Positions 13,905-21,751 of a DNA stretch of 28,360 bases are shown one piece after another. The notes under the pieces are model-generated. The model was not told the origin of the DNA and made no database searches. It worked only from the letters and a program-made list of their open reading frames with translations. The stretch's first letter is position 1. Every line of letters starts with the position of its first letter. A program made the position numbers and the translations under genes. Source of the stretch: a virus; IMG/VR virus record IMGVR_UViG_3300021093_005236, positions 1-28,360 of that record; one strand, written 5' to 3'.

Positions 13905-16091
13905 CTACATTCTTTCAGATCCATCCAATGCAATATTCTTGCAGCCATAGGCCGCAAGCGCAGGACTATGAGTAATTACTATAAACTGTCGACCAGTCTG
14001 CCTACCTATTTTTGCAAGATAGTTAAAAGCTTCCGCAAGATCTCTAGAATTAGATTCCTGCATTGCTCCTGATGGCTCGTCGAGAGCCAAGACTCCAAGC
14101 GTGCTTGCAAATACATCATTTACAGCCAACAGATAGCAGACGCTGGCCTGCTGCTTCTGACCTCCAGACAATCTTTTGGCATGATGCACCAGCCCATCGG
14201 ACTTAGTGGCCATAAATTCAAGATTGTCGTCGATATGGGCCGTGAAATCGGCATTTATGGTGCTGAGGTAAAACCTCAACCGGTCATTGAGCAGCTTCAT
14301 ATACTGAAGAGACAGCAGCCTCGGAAGCCCGTCCTTCATAAGAACTTCATTCACCTTGTCCAAAATCTTTCTGAATTTCTCTATTGGTTTAACTGATGCA
14401 GCCCTTTTCTCTTGGAGATCAAGCTTATGCTCCGCCCTGTCAAGAGAAATCTTAGCATTATCAAGACTGCCATCCAATCTTGTAACCTTGTCCTTGACGG
14501 TCACGGCATCCTGGTGCAACTTAGTAAGACGGGCATACTCATGCTCGTCATATCTAGCTGGATGAATGCCAGCCAACTCGTTTGTCAAAGATTCTTCCAG
14601 CGATATCTGGGATTGTATTTGCCCATTTACGGCACAAATATTTTCTTTTATTGTAGACACGCCTCTTTCAAGCATGTCAAAATCGCTGACTGTTTTGGCA
14701 AAGGCTTTCTTCATGTCGGCAGTCATTTTTGGAGTAGTGGCTACAAGGTCTTCCAATTCTTTATTGACTTCCGTGGCCTGCGCCATGGTGGTACTAGTAA
14801 ATGATATGTAAGAAGCTTGATCCGTCTCGTACGTATCCCACTCTTTGTTAAGCGCCTTTACGTACTTTAGAGTCTCGACAAGAAGTTCTACCTCGGATGC
14901 TAATTGCTGAACCTCTATGGACAGCGCTGCACGATCATGGGCACATATAGCTGTCTCTGTGCCGCATTCCGGGCATTTACCTTGGTCAACCAAATTAAGC
15001 CTTTTCGCAGCCATATAGTGCTGTTGCTTTTTCTCATTGAGATCGTCCTGTATTTTTGTATCTGCGCCTTCGGCAGGCTGTTTCTCCTTGGGCTCTACCG
15101 GCCGAGTGGATATGCACTTCTGCAGTTCTTCTGCCAGCTTAGAAGCCTTGGTCTTTAGTAGATCTATGCGAACATTTGCCGCAATCAACATGTCCGCAGA
15201 ATACAAATTCTTTTTGGCTTGCTCAGCCTCTTCTTTGGACGACTCTCTTTTTTGAAGTAAAGAACTTAGCGTATCCTGCTGAGCCTTGAGCGTGACCTTT
15301 AACTGCAATAAAATTGACTTGCTAGTCTTTATTCTTTGATCAAGTTGATTTCGCTTATCGTCATTTTTCTTTAGCTGTTCCAGCACATCTAGCTTTACGT
15401 TAATGGACTGTATATCAAATGCGACGTACTGAGCCATCAATTCCGATATTTCGGTATTAAGTCGATTGACTTCGCCTTCAGCCAAGTTTCTTTCCACTTG
15501 AGCCTCTTGCAAAGGTCCGTTTATATCGGGCACTGTAATCGCTAGTAAAAGATCTTTAATTTGACCTCTCATAACCTCTAATTCGCTAGTTCTTGTTAGC
15601 GTGTGAATGATCTCCTTAAACTTAGCTGGAGTGGCAGACACAGGGGTGGTTATTGAATCTTGGTCGACTATCAGATGGCCGTCTATTATGCTGGCAGGAA
15701 CTGGAATCAGCGAGTGCGTTTTATCCAGCGCCTCCTTCGATCCAAATATTTCTTCTACTTTTCCGTCATCGTGTTCGATGCGCAGACGTGGAATATTAAG
15801 CGTACCGAATTTCTTTTCTCCTGCTACCGCTTTGGCGATATGCAGCACTTTATTTCCTATGCGCCAGGATACAACAAAATAGCAGGCCTCTTGGGGCGGT
15901 GTTCCCCAAGAGGCCCAGCTGTTTGCATTCCCTGGAAATGAATTCGTAAGAGACGCTCGGATCATTGTGAGTACGGTTGACTTGCCGCAGCCGATCGGAC
16001 CGGTTATCACGGTCAGTGCGTCGTCAAACTCAAACTCAAAATCTCCTTTAAGGAGACCAATGTTCCTGCCCTTCAGGGAGAGCAGTTTCAT
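13905..16091 (-). CDS. SbcC/Rad50-like ATPase (T4 gp46-like) with zinc hook
   Basis: The ATPase half of the SbcCD (gp46/gp47) nuclease, which resects DNA ends for recombination and, in phages, degrades host DNA or starts recombination-dependent replication. Walker A GPIGCGKST lies at 31-39. Two coiled-coil arms flank a zinc hook CPEC (373-376). The ABC signature RLSGGQ is at about 640-645, Walker B VLALDEP at 668-673, and the H-loop ITHS near 706-709. The length of 728 residues is between T4 gp46 (about 560) and bacterial SbcC (over 1000). ATG 16091 has only a weak Shine-Dalgarno site. The nuclease partner is encoded upstream, separated by two other genes. Confidence 0.92.
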   Translation of the reverse strand: MKLLSLKGRNIGLLKGDFEFEFDDALTVITGPIGCGKSTVLTMIRASLTNSFPGNANSWASWGTPPQEACYFVVSWRIGNKVLHIAKAVAGEKKFGTLNIPRLRIEHDDGKVEEIFGSKEALDKTHSLIPVPASIIDGHLIVDQDSITTPVSATPAKFKEIIHTLTRTSELEVMRGQIKDLLLAITVPDINGPLQEAQVERNLAEGEVNRLNTEISELMAQYVAFDIQSINVKLDVLEQLKKNDDKRNQLDQRIKTSKSILLQLKVTLKAQQDTLSSLLQKRESSKEEAEQAKKNLYSADMLIAANVRIDLLKTKASKLAEELQKCISTRPVEPKEKQPAEGADTKIQDDLNEKKQQHYMAAKRLNLVDQGKCPECGTETAICAHDRAALSIEVQQLASEVELLVETLKYVKALNKEWDTYETDQASYISFTSTTMAQATEVNKELEDLVATTPKMTADMKKAFAKTVSDFDMLERGVSTIKENICAVNGQIQSQISLEESLTNELAGIHPARYDEHEYARLTKLHQDAVTVKDKVTRLDGSLDNAKISLDRAEHKLDLQEKRAASVKPIEKFRKILDKVNEVLMKDGLPRLLSLQYMKLLNDRLRFYLSTINADFTAHIDDNLEFMATKSDGLVHHAKRLSGGQKQQASVCYLLAVNDVFASTLGVLALDEPSGAMQESNSRDLAEAFNYLAKIGRQTGRQFIVITHSPALAAYGCKNIALDGSERM

Positions 16092-16101
16092 ATGTATTTA
16101 C

Positions 16102-16779
16102 TCAGTCGTTAGTTTTAAGTTTATATTGAGATGTTTTTGCTGATGGTGATGGCGACGACTCCGTGTCGTTACTACGACGGCCTTTTGGGCGAACAGCTAT
16201 GTTGTTACGCTTCAGCGTATTGATTACACAGGAGACGCTAACCCCGAACTTCTCGGCAATCTGCTTTGCCCCTACGCCTTCGTTGTAAAAGCGAACGACA
16301 TTCTCCAAATTATCCTTGAGCTTGTGTGGAGCTCCACGCTTCTTGTGCTCCGTGCTAGAGGCAACAGACTGCTTGGGAGTATTATTAACATTGGTGCTAT
16401 GCGTTGTCATGGTGTCTTTCTTTTTGTTGATTTCTCGTACTTTTGACTGCTTTGGTTTTTCTACGTATGGAACTGACGCAGTCGCTGCCAGTTCAGATTC
16501 GTTTACGATTTCTATGTTATTTTTCTTTGCGTATTCTTTCATCCATTCTTCTGAAGGCGTGTCGTCTGACATTGTAGTAGTTGAATTAAGATCCTCAACT
16601 TCTTCTGAGGGAATTTCTTCAAAAAATTCTTCCTCTTCTTCCTCTTCCTCCTCGTCTAAATACACCTCGTCGATATCGTCAAGCTCCTCATCTGAATCTG
16701 GCGTAAGATCATTTCCTTCGTCTACTTTAATGTTTTCGTCATCAAATTCGCCGTTTAAAATTCTGTCAACAATACTCAT
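16102..16779 (-). CDS. acidic protein with a C-terminal resolvase-type helix-turn-helix
   Basis: ATG 16779 has AAGGA seven bases upstream, so the start is secure. Residues 20-65 are extremely acidic, with an almost unbroken Glu run at 43-51. Residues 100-148 are a Lys/Thr/Ser-rich linker. Residues 149-196 form a helix-turn-helix of the Hin/resolvase type: RGAPHKL, then a helix VVRFYNEGVGAKQIAEKFGVS and the recognition helix VSCVINTLKRNN. A basic Ser-rich tail follows. Possible roles are a transcription regulator, a DNA-binding adaptor with an acidic protein-interaction or DNA-mimic arm, or a partner of SbcCD. There is no recombinase catalytic domain. It lies inside the SbcC/SbcD transcript, ten bases before the SbcC-like gene. 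Confidence 0.7.
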   Translation of the reverse strand: MSIVDRILNGEFDDENIKVDEGNDLTPDSDEELDDIDEVYLDEEEEEEEEEFFEEIPSEEVEDLNSTTTMSDDTPSEEWMKEYAKKNNIEIVNESELAATASVPYVEKPKQSKVREINKKKDTMTTHSTNVNNTPKQSVASSTEHKKRGAPHKLKDNLENVVRFYNEGVGAKQIAEKFGVSVSCVINTLKRNNIAVRPKGRRSNDTESSPSPSAKTSQYKLKTND

Positions 16780-16794
16780 GGTAGATTCCTTTTT

Positions 16795-17496
16795 TTATAA
16801 AGCACTAATTTTGGTGCGGACTGTGTAATCGATCACATCTTCAATATTTATACTCTTCTTGGGGTCAAACGTTCCATTGTTGTCTATTATATTTTTCATT
16901 ATTGCAATCATGCGATCCTTGTCATTTGGGTACTTGGAGTAAAACGCCTTGCAAATGACCTCTTCTTTATCCGAAGAGACTCCATGGGTGCCCTCGTGAC
17001 CTTCATAGGCACTTTCAATCAACTCCATCTGACTCTTTGTGAAATACTTGATGAACGGAGACGTGTCCAAATCTTCAAATACTTTCCAATTAAGATTCTC
17101 GGCAATGTAATTGCGACCTGGGTATATTGTCATGTCATTGTATAGTGACACAGCAGATACAAATATAGCTCCAAGAGCGCATACTTCGCATTTCTTAATA
17201 TTACATACATATTCACTTAAGTCTACTGCAAAGTCGTCTAACTCATCTTGGGGTATCTTATCAACCTTAGAGTTTATAAAGTCGTCAATACTGCCCATCT
17301 TAGAATCTTCAACCCAGATGAGTCTTTCGGGTATGAGTTTTTTTGAGTTGAGTTGAGAGATTACATCCTTTGCAATTGCAACTCTCATTGCATCGGTAGA
17401 CGTGGTCTTCTGCTTCTTAGTTATCCTGGCAGACGCATACGGGCAGCTTTCTGTTTTATTTTTCTTGAACTGCGCCTTTTTTACTTTTGTTGTCAC
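16795..17496 (-). CDS. hypothetical protein (233 aa) with a conserved-looking Cys motif
   Basis: I cannot name this protein. GTG 17496 has TAGGA five bases upstream and shares one base with the stop of the SbcD-like gene (TAGTG). The N-terminal 35 residues are basic and likely disordered. From about residue 37 there is an ordered domain: a helix MRVAIAKDVISQL, then VCNIKKCEVCALGAIFVSAVS (Cys at 98, 103 and 106), then YEGHEGTHG and a helical C-terminus. The combination of an initial MRVAIA helix and a C-x-x-C-A-x-GA motif looks like a conserved small family, but I cannot recall its name with confidence. It sits between the two SbcCD subunits. Confidence 0.65.
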   Translation of the reverse strand: MTTKVKKAQFKKNKTESCPYASARITKKQKTTSTDAMRVAIAKDVISQLNSKKLIPERLIWVEDSKMGSIDDFINSKVDKIPQDELDDFAVDLSEYVCNIKKCEVCALGAIFVSAVSLYNDMTIYPGRNYIAENLNWKVFEDLDTSPFIKYFTKSQMELIESAYEGHEGTHGVSSDKEEVICKAFYSKYPNDKDRMIAIMKNIIDNNGTFDPKKSINIEDVIDYTVRTKISAL

Positions 17497-18629
17497 TATA
17501 TTCCTACCTTTTCTTTTAAGCTACTTACAGCTTTGTCGAATCCCATTTCCATTGCTTGCTTTACAAACTCCATTGCATCCGATTGTGATTCTTCTTTAAC
17601 ATCTAAAAGTTGAGCGAGAGCAGTGTCAAGGTCAACTTTCTCCGACAGAGACCCCTTCACTTCTGTGAGGTCTCTGTCATGAGATACATCTACTTTTTCA
17701 AATACAAATGCCTTTTGTTTAAATTTATCTATGGCTCCAGCCAATTCAGAAGTCATTTCCGAAGGTACAGTGATATGCAGTCGGGGAAGCGTCTTTCCCA
17801 TGTATTCTTGCATGTCCAGAACATATGGAACATTTGAGCAGCTGTCAAGCCAACTTTGAATTCTAGAAATATCTTCCTTTGATTTCATGTCTGTCCTTAG
17901 AAATGGACGAGACCTCAACGGCACTTTCTCTACGGACAAATCGTCATTAACAACGATAAACGACTTTGCCTCAGGTTCGCCAAGACGGTGCATCCACATA
18001 GAGCCTGAGTACATAAACCGAGTACCCTTAGGCCCTTGCCACTGCCACTCCATATGGATGTCCCCCATGAGGACCAGCTTGTATTTCCCGTCAAACCACT
18101 CCAAATCCATGTCGCATAATGGGGCTTCATCTGGCGGAAGTCCAAGTGCTGAAACGACTTGTGACGCAAACCCATGAAGAATCAATATGTCAGCTTCAAC
18201 AAAGTTACCGGTTTCTATAAACGACTCCCATTGACGGCGAGTGCGCCAGTTGTATCCAGCCACACGGTATCCAGCTATGTCGAATATCTTTCCCTCCATG
18301 GGTCTGGCGACTGATGCGCCTCCGCCTTCCAACGATAGTCTTTTGAATCCACGTTCGTGATTGCCGTCAATGTATAAACATCTATCTCCAGGAATCTTAC
18401 GAAGAACTTTCCTGAGGGCCACTGTGTGTTCGTCGCTTATCGTAGGGGTATCGACTTGATCGCCCCCCATTATCATGTGCAGGGGATTACCCTGCCTCGA
18501 ATTGCTGTTGCAGTAGTCAACAACCTGGTTCAGGGCGTACAGGTCGTCGCCTCTTAATTCGTAAACAGATCTGTACGCCGACTCCCTGGCTTGCAAGTCA
18601 GCGCAAAACGCTAGTATTGGTTTTGGCAT
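17496..18629 (-). CDS. SbcD/Mre11-like nuclease (T4 gp47-like)
   Basis: A calcineurin-type metallophosphoesterase that forms the nuclease half of SbcCD. Numbered from ATG 18629: motif I CADLQA (9-14), motif II GGDQVD (55-60), motif III DGNHE (88-92), a metal His in ILHGF (His152) and GDIHM (189-193). These match the Mre11/SbcD order. Motif I normally reads D-x-H; here it is D-L-Q, so one metal-coordinating His is replaced by Gln. The C-terminal third (after residue 230) would be the capping and SbcC-binding region and is rich in acidic residues. The frame opens at TTG 18653, but ATG 18629 begins right at the first strand; neither has a good Shine-Dalgarno site. The partner is encoded at 13905-16091. 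Confidence 0.87.
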   Translation of the reverse strand: MPKPILAFCADLQARESAYRSVYELRGDDLYALNQVVDYCNSNSRQGNPLHMIMGGDQVDTPTISDEHTVALRKVLRKIPGDRCLYIDGNHERGFKRLSLEGGGASVARPMEGKIFDIAGYRVAGYNWRTRRQWESFIETGNFVEADILILHGFASQVVSALGLPPDEAPLCDMDLEWFDGKYKLVLMGDIHMEWQWQGPKGTRFMYSGSMWMHRLGEPEAKSFIVVNDDLSVEKVPLRSRPFLRTDMKSKEDISRIQSWLDSCSNVPYVLDMQEYMGKTLPRLHITVPSEMTSELAGAIDKFKQKAFVFEKVDVSHDRDLTEVKGSLSEKVDLDTALAQLLDVKEESQSDAMEFVKQAMEMGFDKAVSSLKEKVGI

Positions 18630-18706
18630 TTTAAATATTTTTTTGCTGAGCAAACTCTTTGGGTCTTAATACTTTCTTTCAAAACAACATTACCACATCT
18701 TTTTTA

Positions 18707-19024
18707 TTATTTTGAGTCTGCTAAGGGATTTATCCTCTTTATCAACACGAGCGCAACCAAACACGCTATAAGTGTTGTACATATCCATGTCCACAGACCT
18801 AGTTTGAATACAAGGCAGTGTAGTGAGGTCAGTGCCAATGTGCTCTGGACGGCCAGGCACACAGAGCACGATATCATTTTTTGCAAAAAAGTTTCTTGTT
18901 GATCGGCCCATACCATTATGGTGTTCACCGTCAGTTCAAAGTTATGCACGCCCCACACTATCATGTAGGACATGACGCCAATAGATATCGCCGAGAGGGC
19001 GACTGTAAGTATCCACTCGATCAT
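18707..19024 (-). CDS. small multi-pass membrane protein (105 aa)
   Basis: Three hydrophobic segments are visible: about 3-26 (WILTVALSAISIGVMSYMIV), about 50-72 (SCSVCLAVQSTLALTSLHCLV) and about 76-97 (LWTWICTTLIACLVALVLI). A short basic and acidic end follows. A holin or other envelope protein is a reasonable guess for a phage, given the size, the segments and the cluster of hydrophobic small genes just upstream, but no specific family is recognised. The start at ATG 19024 shares its first base with the TAA stop of the micro-ORF upstream (a TAATG junction), which supports both frames. About 80 bases separate it from the SbcD-like gene. Confidence 0.55.
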   Translation of the reverse strand: MIEWILTVALSAISIGVMSYMIVWGVHNFELTVNTIMVWADQQETFLQKMISCSVCLAVQSTLALTSLHCLVFKLGLWTWICTTLIACLVALVLIKRINPLADSK

Positions 19025-19140
19025 TATTTTTTACCGTTAATTATTGAGTAGCCTAGCAGAGCTGTGAGCGCTATGGCTATTGTTGTGCAGGGGTCAATAA
19101 AAAGAAATATTAAAAAGAGCAAACATAGCAGTGGGAACAA
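19024..19140 (-). CDS. 38-residue hydrophobic micro-ORF, copy 2 of a tandem duplication
   Basis: It starts with TTG at 19140, with AGAGG six bases upstream, and ends in a TAA that overlaps the ATG of the next gene. The product begins with a strongly hydrophobic segment (LLCLLFLIFLFI), then DPCTT, then a second hydrophobic stretch (IAIALTALLGYSII) and a basic end (NGKK). It would span the membrane once or twice. The first 20 codons are a copy of the neighbouring 21-codon frame. Evidence for translation: a matching Shine-Dalgarno site in both copies, open frame, stop/start overlap with the next gene, and a sensible membrane-protein composition. Function is unknown; a holin, toxin-like peptide or membrane anchor are options. 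Confidence 0.45.
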   Translation of the reverse strand: MFPLLCLLFLIFLFIDPCTTIAIALTALLGYSIINGKK

Positions 19141-19241
19141 TTTTTACCTCTATTTATATTTATCGCGATCCGATAGAAGAAACATTAAAAAGAGCAAACA
19201 CAATAATGCAAACAAGCTTTACCTCTACTTACATTTATTGC
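19092..19241 (-). repeat. tandem direct repeat of two 75-base units
   Basis: Units are 19167-19241 and 19092-19166. By hand alignment about 57 of 75 positions agree, with the best blocks around the stop/Shine-Dalgarno junction (TAGAGGTAAA) and the core TGTTTGCTCTTTTTAAT. Each unit carries the end of one frame (…NKCK or …DKYK), a Shine-Dalgarno site, a TTG start and a hydrophobic segment. 75 is a multiple of 3, so frames are preserved between units. Confidence 0.8.
19150..19215 (-). CDS. 21-residue hydrophobic micro-ORF, copy 1 of a tandem duplication
   Basis: It starts with TTG at 19215, six bases after AGAGG, and ends in TAG at 19150-19152. That stop codon overlaps the AGAGG site of the following copy. 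The product is a single membrane-spanning peptide (FALLCLLFLMFLLS) with a charged tail DRDKYK. Relative to copy 2 it lacks the second hydrophobic part. Either it is a truncated relic or a functional mini-peptide. No family can be assigned. It directly follows the 59-residue gene, whose own stop also overlaps the Shine-Dalgarno site. Confidence 0.35.
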   Translation of the reverse strand: MFALLCLLFLMFLLSDRDKYK

Positions 19242-19404
19242 AATCTGAAGAATCGGGACGCTCCTTTAGTTGATTAAAGTTTTGCAACTTACTGAGGTCA
19301 ATTGTAGGTAGCGGATTCTCGGCGACAAGTGAAGAATCAAAAGCTTTGATTCCTGCTCTTTTTAAGTATTCATCTGGAGATTCTGATTTTAAAATTTTGC
19401 TCAT
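19225..19404 (-). CDS. small hypothetical protein (59 aa)
   Basis: ATG 19404 overlaps the TGA stop of the upstream gene (ATGA), which supports this frame although it is short. The product is soluble and charged: a helix at the start (ILKSESPDEYLKRAG), then a Pro/Leu/Asn middle and an end SSDCNKCK with two cysteines. It has no transmembrane segment, unlike all its neighbours in this cluster. Its last codons are part of the 75-base repeat (the copy ends in DKYK). I do not recognise it. It could be a cytoplasmic partner of the small membrane proteins. Confidence 0.5.
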   Translation of the reverse strand: MSKILKSESPDEYLKRAGIKAFDSSLVAENPLPTIDLSKLQNFNQLKERPDSSDCNKCK

Positions 19405-19622
19405 TTATTGTTACTACTCTCCTCTTCTGTCTCATATACTACCCTTCTTACTTCAGTTTGTCCCTTTTTATCGATATCCACTAGCTTGTATAAGTTGTCA
19501 AAAACAAATTTACCTAGTATTATCAAACCTGTGGCCAATAAAATACACAATTTATAGGCAGATACAAAAAAGTCTTTAGCCAGTCTTGCCAGCATGTCTC
19601 CTGGGCTTTCAGATAATTGCAT
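19401..19622 (-). CDS. small single-pass membrane protein (74 aa)
   Basis: ATG 19622 is chosen because CGGAG lies six bases upstream. A longer frame to TTG 19685 would run further into the terminase gene on the other strand and lacks such a site. Residues about 18-40 form one hydrophobic segment (FFVSAYKLCILLATGLIILG). The C-terminal half is charged (DIDKKGQTEVRRVVYETEEE) and probably cytoplasmic. It begins the cluster of small membrane proteins and is divergent from the terminase: the two start codons overlap in a CATG. Function unknown; a lysis or superinfection-related role is a guess. Confidence 0.55.
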   Translation of the reverse strand: MQLSESPGDMLARLAKDFFVSAYKLCILLATGLIILGKFVFDNLYKLVDIDKKGQTEVRRVVYETEEESSNNK

Positions 19623-21543
19623 GAATAACTCCGAAAAAAGTAACGAACAAAAGTCAAAAACGGATTTGACTTCTTTGGCCCCCAAATGGGTTGTGGATAT
19701 GGCTAATAATATGAAATCTATATGTCAGGTAGACGATATAGACAACATGATATTTGCCCTACCTCCAGAAAAAATTAAAGAAATGTACAGTCGCCTCAAC
19801 ATTGAGGATTTTACAAAATTCATGAACATGTATTTGAGCATGAATAAGTCGTCTCCAATTTGTCTCGCATCAATGCTCAGATTAAATGGACGACCGTTTA
19901 CTTTGGTCAAACATAAGTTTTTTGAGCCACTTTTTTATCCTAATTTACCAGACAGAACATTGCTTGTATGTGCTCGTCAAGTTGGCAAGTCTACTCACAT
20001 TGCTGCCCAAGGAGTTTTGCAGGCAGCCTCGATAAATCGTTTCAAGGTGTTATATATGGCACCTCAGTTCGAGCAAATACGTCGGTTTAGCCACCAATAT
20101 ATACGACAATTTGTGCACGAGTCCTACATTAAGTCCATACTGATGGACAATAACTGCGTGGATTCAGTCATGCAAAAAACGTTCAAAAACGGATCAGAGC
20201 TGTGGTTCTCATTTGCCAAACTGTCCGTAGATAGAATTCGCGGCTTGTCTGTGGATGGCATACGAATGGACGAGATACAGGATCTCAATCCAGAATTCCT
20301 AGACATTGTTAGAGAGTGCATGTCTGCGTCTGAAAAACGATCAGAAATGTACGCCGGCACTAGCAAAACCGTAGATAACGTTATAGAGCAGTTAAGACTC
20401 CAATCATCTCAGGCCGAATGGTTTATGAAGTGCGACCATTGCAACCATTGGAATATTCCCACCGTTGAAGGCTCAGGTCCTGGCCTTGGCGTTATGGAAA
20501 TGATTCGTCCCGAAGGATTGTGCTGTGCCAAATGTCATAAACTACTTCAACCTGAAAAGGGATTCTGGGTTCATAAATATAAAGAAAAGTCTAATAACTT
20601 TCCGAGCTACCACGTTCCTCAAGTCATAGCCCCAGTTCATTATGCAAACCCCAAAAATTGGAAATCATTGCTTTTAAAAGAGAGTTGGTGGCTCCGGGCT
20701 GTTTTTATCAATGAAGTTCTTGGAGAGGCGTGTGATGAGGGCCAAAGGTTGGTGAGTCAGAGTGAGCTAAAGGCCGCTGGAGTTTTACCTGCCAACTCTA
20801 AGGAAAATGCTTCTCAGGTCTTAAAATACGTAGACAGAGTGCTAGGGGTGGATTGGGGAGGAAAAGGAAGTCGATTTCAATCAATGACAGCTGCTGCAGT
20901 GGCTTGCTACATGCCAGATGGAAACATAGATATCGTATTTGGCCATGTATTTCCTGCAATGATGGACTCGGTGCTCGAAACCAAAGAGATTGTAGAAATC
21001 TCCAATGAATTTAAATGCACCACCATAGCCCATGACGTTGCAGTTGCAGGAGAAGTAAGGCTTAGCATCATGAGAAGCATCGGAGTTCCGGACTCTAGAC
21101 TCATAAACTGCAGATATGCAGCCAGCGGAAGTATAAAATCCATGCTGCAATTCGTACCCCCTACGAGTATAAATCCAACTAGCTATTACAATTTGGACAA
21201 AAGTAAAGTTATAGCGGCGGTATGCCTGGCAATTAAGAACAAAAACATACGATTTCCCCAGTATGACAGCATGGTTGACTCAGTGGGCCAGAACATAATG
21301 GACCATTTTTTGGCTGTTTATGAAGAAAGTAGTGAAAGTATGTTTGGCACAGAGCGAAGATACATCCGTAGAAATCCTGGAATGCCAGACGATTTCCTAC
21401 ATGCCGTAGCATTTGCTGTAATAACCTTGTGGAGAAGATACCCAGAGCTCATACCAAACCTTATGGACGAAGTATTGGATGGAGACGAGCACATACACAT
21501 GAGTAATCCATCGGCCTACTACAATAATACCGATCTTGACTAA
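19621..21543 (+). CDS. terL: terminase large subunit (DNA packaging motor ATPase/nuclease)
   Basis: The motor that pumps phage DNA into the prohead and cuts it. Numbered from ATG 19621: Walker A ARQVGKST (118-125), Walker B IRMDE (about 214-218), a coupling motif AGTSKT (about 245-250), a zinc-binding pair CDHC (271-274) with CCAKC (301-305), then the RNase H-like nuclease starting at GVDWGG (Asp411) and ending near MPDDFLHA. The Walker A with RQVGKS and the nuclease DWGG are typical of large terminases; the inserted zinc ribbon is seen in the GpA-like group. The upstream ATG 19594 is also possible; neither has a clear Shine-Dalgarno site. It is the only plus-strand gene between two minus-strand genes. 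No small terminase subunit is recognised in the window. Confidence 0.93.
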   Translation: MNNSEKSNEQKSKTDLTSLAPKWVVDMANNMKSICQVDDIDNMIFALPPEKIKEMYSRLNIEDFTKFMNMYLSMNKSSPICLASMLRLNGRPFTLVKHKFFEPLFYPNLPDRTLLVCARQVGKSTHIAAQGVLQAASINRFKVLYMAPQFEQIRRFSHQYIRQFVHESYIKSILMDNNCVDSVMQKTFKNGSELWFSFAKLSVDRIRGLSVDGIRMDEIQDLNPEFLDIVRECMSASEKRSEMYAGTSKTVDNVIEQLRLQSSQAEWFMKCDHCNHWNIPTVEGSGPGLGVMEMIRPEGLCCAKCHKLLQPEKGFWVHKYKEKSNNFPSYHVPQVIAPVHYANPKNWKSLLLKESWWLRAVFINEVLGEACDEGQRLVSQSELKAAGVLPANSKENASQVLKYVDRVLGVDWGGKGSRFQSMTAAAVACYMPDGNIDIVFGHVFPAMMDSVLETKEIVEISNEFKCTTIAHDVAVAGEVRLSIMRSIGVPDSRLINCRYAASGSIKSMLQFVPPTSINPTSYYNLDKSKVIAAVCLAIKNKNIRFPQYDSMVDSVGQNIMDHFLAVYEESSESMFGTERRYIRRNPGMPDDFLHAVAFAVITLWRRYPELIPNLMDEVLDGDEHIHMSNPSAYYNNTDLD

Positions 21544-21585
21544 TAGCTAAGGCTGAAAAAACAAGTAGTTTAAATCAGGGCAGTA

Positions 21586-21640
21586 CGCCTTTTTCTATCT
21601 TATTATATGTATAAACCTGTAATAAGATAGAAAAAGTGCG
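21586..21640. terminator. long inverted repeat between convergent genes (possible bidirectional terminator)
   Basis: A perfect 17-base stem (21589-21605 with 21620-21636), extended by 3 more pairs after one bulged base, encloses a 14-base loop. The stem is AT-rich (CTTTTTCTATCTTATTA on the left arm). Each strand reads a T run just at the base of the stem, as a bidirectional terminator would need, and it lies between the ends of the terminase gene and the minus-strand gene ending at 21752. The low GC content of the stem is unusual for a terminator, so RNA processing or another structural role is possible. Confidence 0.55.
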
Positions 21641-21683
21641 CTTTAGTAGCAAATAGGTACTAAAGTATTTTAACATATTAATA

Positions 21684-21706
21684 AGGCTATTTTAGCCTAC
21701 ATTTTT
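21684..21706 (+). terminator. short hairpin with T run, weak terminator candidate
   Basis: AGGCT (21684-21688) pairs with AGCCT (21694-21698) around a 5-base ATTTT loop, followed by ACATTTTT. It is in the 208-base gap after the terminase gene. The stem is only five pairs, so confidence is low. Confidence 0.3.
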
Positions 21707-21751
21707 CTGCTAATATAGAGTTAGCAACCGTTATATTATTTTAACACATTA

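Noticed and set aside
13764-14072. Plus-strand open frame crossing the homopolymer block
   Set aside because: Its product is dominated by poly-Phe and poly-Gly from the T and G runs, and it lies antisense to the SbcC-like gene.
16316-16828. Plus-strand serine-rich open frame
   Set aside because: It is the complement of the Glu-rich tract of the acidic helix-turn-helix gene; low-complexity Ser runs are a mirror of GAA/GAG codons.
18690-18911. Minus-strand 73-residue frame overlapping the membrane protein gene
   Set aside because: It lies in a different frame inside 18707-19024, which has the coherent hydrophobic pattern and the stop/start overlap with its neighbour.
19151-19158. TATAAATA on the minus strand, like a T4 late promoter
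   Set aside because: It lies within the DKYK codons of the micro-ORF, the second repeat copy lacks it (TGTAAGTA), and I found no repeated use of this motif before other genes.
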